In this document: positions 42,433 through 47,562 of the stretch, piece after piece
Layout: each line of letters starts with the position of its first letter
Numbering within the stretch: the stretch's first letter is position 1
Assembly (NCBI GenBank): GCA_014239275.1
Contig: JAAZZF010000060.1
Span: 1 to 47,562 of the forward strand
Direction: 5' to 3'
Origin: Flavobacteriaceae bacterium
Lineage (GTDB): Bacteria > Bacteroidota > Bacteroidia > Flavobacteriales > Flavobacteriaceae
Length of the DNA stretch: 47,562 bases
Made by a program: the position numbers and the translations under genes
The notes under the pieces: model-generated
Told to the model about the DNA's origin: nothing
The model's database searches: none
Seen by the model: the letters and a program-made list of their open reading frames with translations, nothing else

Positions 42433-44007
42433 ATGGGAACAGAAATTTTTACAATAACAAATATAATTATAGCATTAACGGGAGTTTTATCTGGCTTTTT
42501 AATTTCTAAAATTTTTGAGAAGTCATCTGCTTCAAGTGCATTATCTAAGGCTAAAAATGAAGCAGAGAGAATAATTAAGTCTTCAGAAATTGAAGGAGAA
42601 AATTTGAAAAAAGATAAAATTTTTCAAGCTAAAGAGAGGTTTTTAGAATTAAAATCTGAACACGAAAAACATATTTTAAATCGTGAAAAGGATTTGACAG
42701 ATATGCAAAAGAAAATAAAAGATAAAGAATCTCAAATTTCTAATGAACTTGAGTTGAATAAGAAAAACAATCAAAGTCTTACAGATAAAGTCAATTCATT
42801 TAATCAAAAAATAGAATTATTTGAAAAGAAAAATAATCAAATAGAAAAGACACATAAAGAACAAATTGATAAACTTGAAAAAATTTCTAGTTTATCTGCT
42901 TCTGATGCAAAAAAAGAATTGCTAGAGACATTAGTTCAAGAAACTAAAACTGAAGCCTTAGAATTAACTCAAAATATTATTGAGGAAGCAAAATTATCTG
43001 CAAGACAGGATGCTAAAAAAATTATAATAAATACGATTCAAAGAGTTGGCACTGAAGAAGCAATTGATAATTGTGTTTCAGTTTTTAATATAGAATCTGA
43101 TGATTTAAAAGGTAGAATTATTGGAAGAGAAGGAAGAAATATTAGAGCTATTGAAGCAGCTACTGGAGTTGAAATTATTGTTGATGATACACCTGAAGCA
43201 ATAATTTTATCATGTTTTGATTCAGTTAGAAGAGAGATAGCTAGATTATCACTTCACAAACTAGTAACAGATGGAAGAATTCATCCAGCTAGAATTGAAG
43301 AAGTAGTAAAGAAAACTTCTAAAGAAATAGAAAATGAAATTATTGAAGTTGGGAAAAGAACCGTTATAGATCTTGGAATACATGGCTTGAACCCAGTACT
43401 TATTAAAGCAATTGGAAGAATGAAATATAGATCTTCATATGGACAGAACTTACTACATCATTCAAGAGAAGTTGCAAAACTATGTGGTATAATGTGTTCT
43501 GAACTTGGATTAAATCCAAAGCTTGCAAAAAGAGCGGGTCTTCTTCATGATATAGGAAAAGTCCCAGAAGAAGAAATTGAAACTCCACATGCATTACTTG
43601 GAATGCAATGGGCAGAAAAATATGGTGAAAAACCTGATGTATGTAATGCAATTGGAGCACATCATGATGAAATTGAAATGAATAATTTGATTTCACCAAT
43701 AGTACAGGTATGTGATGCAATTTCTGGAGCTAGACCTGGGGCGAGAAGACAAGTTCTGGATAGCTATATTCAAAGATTAAAAGAAATGGAGGACATAGCT
43801 TATGATTTTAAAGGGGTCAATAAAGCTTATGCAATTCAAGCTGGAAGAGAATTAAGAGTTATGGTTGAAAGCGATAAGATTTCTGATGATCAAGCAGCAA
43901 AATTATCATTTCAAATTTCTCAAAAAATACAAACTGACATGACCTATCCTGGACAGGTGAAGGTAACGGTGATTAGGGAAACTAGAGCAGTTAATATTGC
44001 TACATAG
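42433..44007 (+). CDS. rny: Ribonuclease Y
   Basis: N-terminal TM and coiled coil; KH domain [36 protein letters not shown] domain [10 protein letters not shown]-terminal [16 protein letters not shown]. Confidence 0.97.
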   Translation: MGTEIFTITNIIIALTGVLSGFLISKIFEKSSASSALSKAKNEAERIIKSSEIEGENLKKDKIFQAKERFLELKSEHEKHILNREKDLTDMQKKIKDKESQISNELELNKKNNQSLTDKVNSFNQKIELFEKKNNQIEKTHKEQIDKLEKISSLSASDAKKELLETLVQETKTEALELTQNIIEEAKLSARQDAKKIIINTIQRVGTEEAIDNCVSVFNIESDDLKGRIIGREGRNIRAIEAATGVEIIVDDTPEAIILSCFDSVRREIARLSLHKLVTDGRIHPARIEEVVKKTSKEIENEIIEVGKRTVIDLGIHGLNPVLIKAIGRMKYRSSYGQNLLHHSREVAKLCGIMCSELGLNPKLAKRAGLLHDIGKVPEEEIETPHALLGMQWAEKYGEKPDVCNAIGAHHDEIEMNNLISPIVQVCDAISGARPGARRQVLDSYIQRLKEMEDIAYDFKGVNKAYAIQAGRELRVMVESDKISDDQAAKLSFQISQKIQTDMTYPGQVKVTVIRETRAVNIAT

Positions 44008-45034
44008 TCTCTGTAAAGTGTTTTTCAGAACAATTTCTTAATTTTTCTGCAGCAGTTTCTGCAGTTATATCTCTTTGAGGTTCTGCAAACATTTCATACC
44101 CTACCATGAATTTCTTGACATTTGCAGACCTTAATAATGGGGGGTAAAATGACATATGCATATGCCATTCTTCATTTTTTTTGTTGTCAGTTGGTGCTTG
44201 ATGAATTCCTGATGAATAAGGAAATGAGGTGTTAAATAGGTTGTCGTATTTTGTTGTCAATTTCTTTAAAATTTTAGCATAATCAACTAATTCATTTCCT
44301 GAAAAACTTAAAATAGATTTATGTTGTTTTTTTGGAATTATCATAGTTTCAAAAGGCCAAACTGCCCAATAAGGAATAAGTGCTAAAAATGAACTGTTTT
44401 CACAAATAATTCTTTCCCTAAGCTCTAATTCTTGATTAAGATAATCTAACAATAAACTTGTATTATTTTTTTTATAGTATTCTTTTTGATGGAATTGTTT
44501 TTTTTCAACTTCTTTTGGAATTCTTTTCTGTGCCCAAATTTGACCATGAGGATGAGCATTAGAGCAACCCATTATTTCTCCTTTATTTTCAAAAATTTGA
44601 ACATGATTTATAGATTTTAAAGAACCTAAATTTTTGTATTCATCTTGCCATAATTTGATAACTAGTAATATTTCATTAATGCTCATAAGAGGAATAGTTA
44701 TAGAATGATTTGGAGAATAACAAAGTACTTTACAAATTCCAGATTCAGAATGAGCTTCTAAAAGACCTTCTTTGAAATTATTTTCTCTTGAATCGAGTAA
44801 TGCTGAAAAATCGTTAGTAAAACTATAGGTGTCACTATAAGTAGGAGTTTTTTCGTTATTTACTCTCAAATTCCCAGGGCATAAATAGCAATCAGGATCA
44901 TAATTTATACTATTAATTTTTGTTTTAATCTCTTTTTTTCCTTGCCACGGTCTTTTAGTTCTATTAGGAGATACAAGAACCCATTCACCTGTCAAAATAT
45001 TTTTTCTTCTATGAGATAGCTGATTAAAAGTCAT
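44000..45034 (-). CDS. galT: Galactose-1-phosphate uridylyltransferase
   Basis: [51 protein letters not shown]. Confidence 0.96.
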   Translation of the reverse strand: MTFNQLSHRRKNILTGEWVLVSPNRTKRPWQGKKEIKTKINSINYDPDCYLCPGNLRVNNEKTPTYSDTYSFTNDFSALLDSRENNFKEGLLEAHSESGICKVLCYSPNHSITIPLMSINEILLVIKLWQDEYKNLGSLKSINHVQIFENKGEIMGCSNAHPHGQIWAQKRIPKEVEKKQFHQKEYYKKNNTSLLLDYLNQELELRERIICENSSFLALIPYWAVWPFETMIIPKKQHKSILSFSGNELVDYAKILKKLTTKYDNLFNTSFPYSSGIHQAPTDNKKNEEWHMHMSFYPPLLRSANVKKFMVGYEMFAEPQRDITAETAAEKLRNCSEKHFTETM

Positions 45035-46148
45035 AAATATTTTTTATTGTTATTCCATTATCAATATTAACAGTAAATGCATTTAATTTAATATGAAATT
45101 TATCTAAATAAGCCTGTGAAACTAAATCTACAAAATTGTCAACATAATTTTCCTTTATTAAATTTATAGTACAACCGCCAAATCCTCCACCCATCATTCT
45201 AGAACCAATTATTTCTTCGTGGTTAGATGTAAATTCAACAAGAAAGTCTAATTCTTTACAACTTACTTCATATAAATTTTTCAGGCCATAATGAGATTTA
45301 TACATCAATTCCCCAAATTCTTTAAGTTTTGAGTTACTTATTTTATTGGCCGAATCATGAGTCCTTTGATTTTCTTGAATTACAAAAAGAGCCCTATTGT
45401 AAATCTTTTCTTTCAATATGCTCTTAAACTCATTTAAAATATTTTCTTCAACTTCAATTAAGGAATTGTATTTATTATATTTTTTATTGATTACACTTAA
45501 AGCTTCACTACACTCTTTAACTCTTTCGTTGTAAGCAGAATCTGCTAAATTATGTTCTATATTGGTATTAATTAATAAAAATTTATAATTATTGAAATCA
45601 AAATTTATGTATTTAAAATTTCTGTTTTGACAGTTTAATAATATCAATTTATTTTTTTTCCCATTAACAATGGTAAATTGATCCATAATCCCACCCATAA
45701 GTCCAATAAAATTATGTTCAACATCACTTACTATATCTATGATTTCATCATTTGTTAATTTTAAATTATTTAGGTAGTTAAGACCGCTTGCTATTCCACA
45801 AATAAGGGCAGATGATGAACTTATTCCGGCTCCAATAGGTAAATTACTTTCAATTTTACAATTGAAAGCTTCTATTTTTAACTTTTTAAGAACAATAAGG
45901 TTATATAGTACTCCAATAATATAGTTTTGCCATTGGATTTTACTTTTATATATTTTTTTAAGATTTATTTTAAATCCTTTGTCTAAAGTCTTGGATTCGA
46001 TATTACATTTTTCTCCGGAAACAGAATGGATCTCTATAATTATTTTTTTATCAATAGATGCAGGAAGAACGAAGCCTCCATTATAATCTACATGTTCACC
46101 TATTAAATTAATCCTTCCAGATGCTTCAACAATTATCTTATTTCTCAT
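45024..46148 (-). CDS. galK: Galactokinase
   Basis: GRINLIGEHVDYNGGFVLPASID, LPIGAGISSSSALICGIASGL, GSRMMGGGFGGCTINLI (GHMP kinase). Confidence 0.96.
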   Translation of the reverse strand: MRNKIIVEASGRINLIGEHVDYNGGFVLPASIDKKIIIEIHSVSGEKCNIESKTLDKGFKINLKKIYKSKIQWQNYIIGVLYNLIVLKKLKIEAFNCKIESNLPIGAGISSSSALICGIASGLNYLNNLKLTNDEIIDIVSDVEHNFIGLMGGIMDQFTIVNGKKNKLILLNCQNRNFKYINFDFNNYKFLLINTNIEHNLADSAYNERVKECSEALSVINKKYNKYNSLIEVEENILNEFKSILKEKIYNRALFVIQENQRTHDSANKISNSKLKEFGELMYKSHYGLKNLYEVSCKELDFLVEFTSNHEEIIGSRMMGGGFGGCTINLIKENYVDNFVDLVSQAYLDKFHIKLNAFTVNIDNGITIKNIYDF

Positions 46149-47183
46149 TTATAATTCTTGGAGTTTTTTTTCCCATTCCCAAGCAGATAAAATAGCATCT
46201 TCTAAACTAAATTTAGCACGCCAATCTAGAATTTTATTTGCTTTTTTTGTATCTGCATATGCTTCAATTATATCTCCTTTTCTTCTTGCTCCAATTTTGT
46301 AATTCAATTTATGGTTTGAAACTTTTTCAAAGGTTTTAATTACTTCCATCACACTGTTACCTTTTCCTGTTCCAATATTAAACACATCATAATTTGATTG
46401 TTGTTTAGGATTTAATAATCTTTCTAAAGCTTTTATATGGGCTTTAGCTAAATCAATAACATGAATATAATCTCTAATGCACGTTCCGTCTTGAGTTGGG
46501 TAATCATTTCCAAAGACAATCAATTCTTCATGTTTGCCAATGGCTGTTTGGGTAATAAAAGGAATTAAATTTTCTGGGTTTCCTATTGGAAGTTCTCCAA
46601 TTTCAATTGATGGATGTGCACCAATAGGGTTAAAATATCTCAAGGAAATAGACTTTATTTTTTTATAAGATTTGCAAAAGTCTTCAATAATTTCTTCTCC
46701 TATTTGTTTAGTGTTCCCATATGGAGATTCAGCTTTTTTAATAGATTCTTCTTCTTTTATTGGAAGATTTAATGTTTGGCCATAAACTGTACATGAAGAA
46801 CTGAAAATAAAGCTAATATTAGTATTTAAATTTTTAATTTCTTGTAAAATATTAATTAATGAACCTAAATTATTTTCATAATATTTTAAAGGTTTCCTAA
46901 CACTTTCACCAACAGCTTTTGAAGCAGCAAAATGAATTACTCCATTTACATCTTTATGCTTATTAAATAATTCTTTTACAGAAATTTTATTTTTTAAATC
47001 AATTTTTTCAAAAATTATATCAGATTTAACAATGTTTGTTATTCCTTTTAAAACATCAATTGAAGAATTTGATAAATCATCAACAATAATTACTTCATAA
47101 CCTTTAGAGAATAATTCAACAACTGTATGACTACCTATAAAACCAAGCCCTCCAGTTACAATTATTTTTGATTTTTTTGACAT
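46149..47183 (-). CDS. galE: UDP-glucose 4-epimerase
   Basis: KIIVTGGLGFIGSHTVVELFSKGYEVIIVDDLSNSS, FSSSCTVYG, SPYGNTKQIGEEI, SLRYFNPIGAHPS. Confidence 0.97.
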   Translation of the reverse strand: MSKKSKIIVTGGLGFIGSHTVVELFSKGYEVIIVDDLSNSSIDVLKGITNIVKSDIIFEKIDLKNKISVKELFNKHKDVNGVIHFAASKAVGESVRKPLKYYENNLGSLINILQEIKNLNTNISFIFSSSCTVYGQTLNLPIKEEESIKKAESPYGNTKQIGEEIIEDFCKSYKKIKSISLRYFNPIGAHPSIEIGELPIGNPENLIPFITQTAIGKHEELIVFGNDYPTQDGTCIRDYIHVIDLAKAHIKALERLLNPKQQSNYDVFNIGTGKGNSVMEVIKTFEKVSNHKLNYKIGARRKGDIIEAYADTKKANKILDWRAKFSLEDAILSAWEWEKKLQEL

Positions 47184-47210
47184 TCTATATTTAGATAAAA
47201 TTTTATTAAT

Positions 47211-47562
47211 CTATTCTAATACTAGGTTTTCAATATTTGAAAATTTCTTCCCCCTGATCTTAACAAAGTTTGAAATCATCTCCTTTAACTTTTCTGGTTC
47301 TTTTTTAGCTAGATCATTTTTTTGTGAAGGATCCTCTTTTAGATTATATAGTTTAAAATCTTTTGAATTCCCTAATTCAATATTTGTATAATTACTAATT
47401 GCTACCCCATTATATGGAGGAATCATTGCCCAATCTCCATTTCTATATGCAGTTCTAGTTGATGCTTCAAGAATAAGTTCATTTCTTCCGTTTCCTTCAT
47501 TATTTAAAATTAAGTTAGAAAAATCTATACCATCTTTTGATTTATAGTCTGTGCCGACTATA
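47211..47562 (-). CDS. Sulfatase family protein, C-terminal part (5' truncated by window edge)
   Basis: The frame stays open upstream of the listed ORF to the window edge: IVGTDYKSKDGIDFSNLILNNEGNGRNELILEASTRTAYRNGDWAMIPPY...FKLYNLKEDPSQKNDLAKKEPEKLKEM, typical of arylsulfatase C-termini. Confidence 0.85.
   Translation of the reverse strand, partial: IVGTDYKSKDGIDFSNLILNNEGNGRNELILEASTRTAYRNGDWAMIPPYNGVAISNYTNIELGNSKDFKLYNLKEDPSQKNDLAKKEPEKLKEMISNFVKIRGKKFSNIENLVLE

Noticed and set aside
43403-43720. 105-aa minus-strand ORF inside rny (His/Leu-rich)
   Set aside because: Antisense to the conserved KH/HD region of RNase Y; low-complexity composition typical of a shadow ORF.

Overview
This 47.6 kb window is AT-rich chromosomal sequence from a Bacteroidota/Flavobacteriia-type bacterium. 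That assignment rests on gene content and neighbourhoods plus TAnnTTTG-like promoter motifs. It is a dense, mostly housekeeping region: ftsY, bshC, guaA, a LysM/PBP1-like protein, pyrG, yidC, mnmA, lysA, sucC, hsp20, uvrB, a COX15-type heme A synthase, cca, an Sua5/YrdC-type tsaC, dapD, ruvX, def, mazG, a DUF349 protein, aroE, two tandem DUF368 genes, a TPR protein, a class-III aminotransferase, an OstA-like protein, purA, a Fur-family regulator, relA/spoT, an M48 peptidase, a SpoU methyltransferase, rocD, a cysteine desulfurase, an M23 peptidase, a coiled-coil protein, zapA, a 6S-Flavo-like RNA, rny, and sulfatase-galE-galK-galT. I saw no phage, transposon, CRISPR, tRNA, rRNA or defence island. 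Items most worth a second look: (1) a (CCNGAR)n higher-order tandem repeat coding for (Pro-Glu)n in the N-terminal region of FtsY; (2) an uncharacterised protein at 15751-16812 with atypical kinase/APH-like motifs; (3) a probable 6S-Flavo RNA between zapA and rny; (4) paired TGACAT-T-ATGTCA inverted repeats 32 bp apart upstream of hsp20; (5) convergent gene pairs that overlap at their stop codons; (6) a LysM-PBP1-like protein that may be analogous to LpoA; (7) a diverged DUF368 tandem pair. No clearly new multi-gene system was found.
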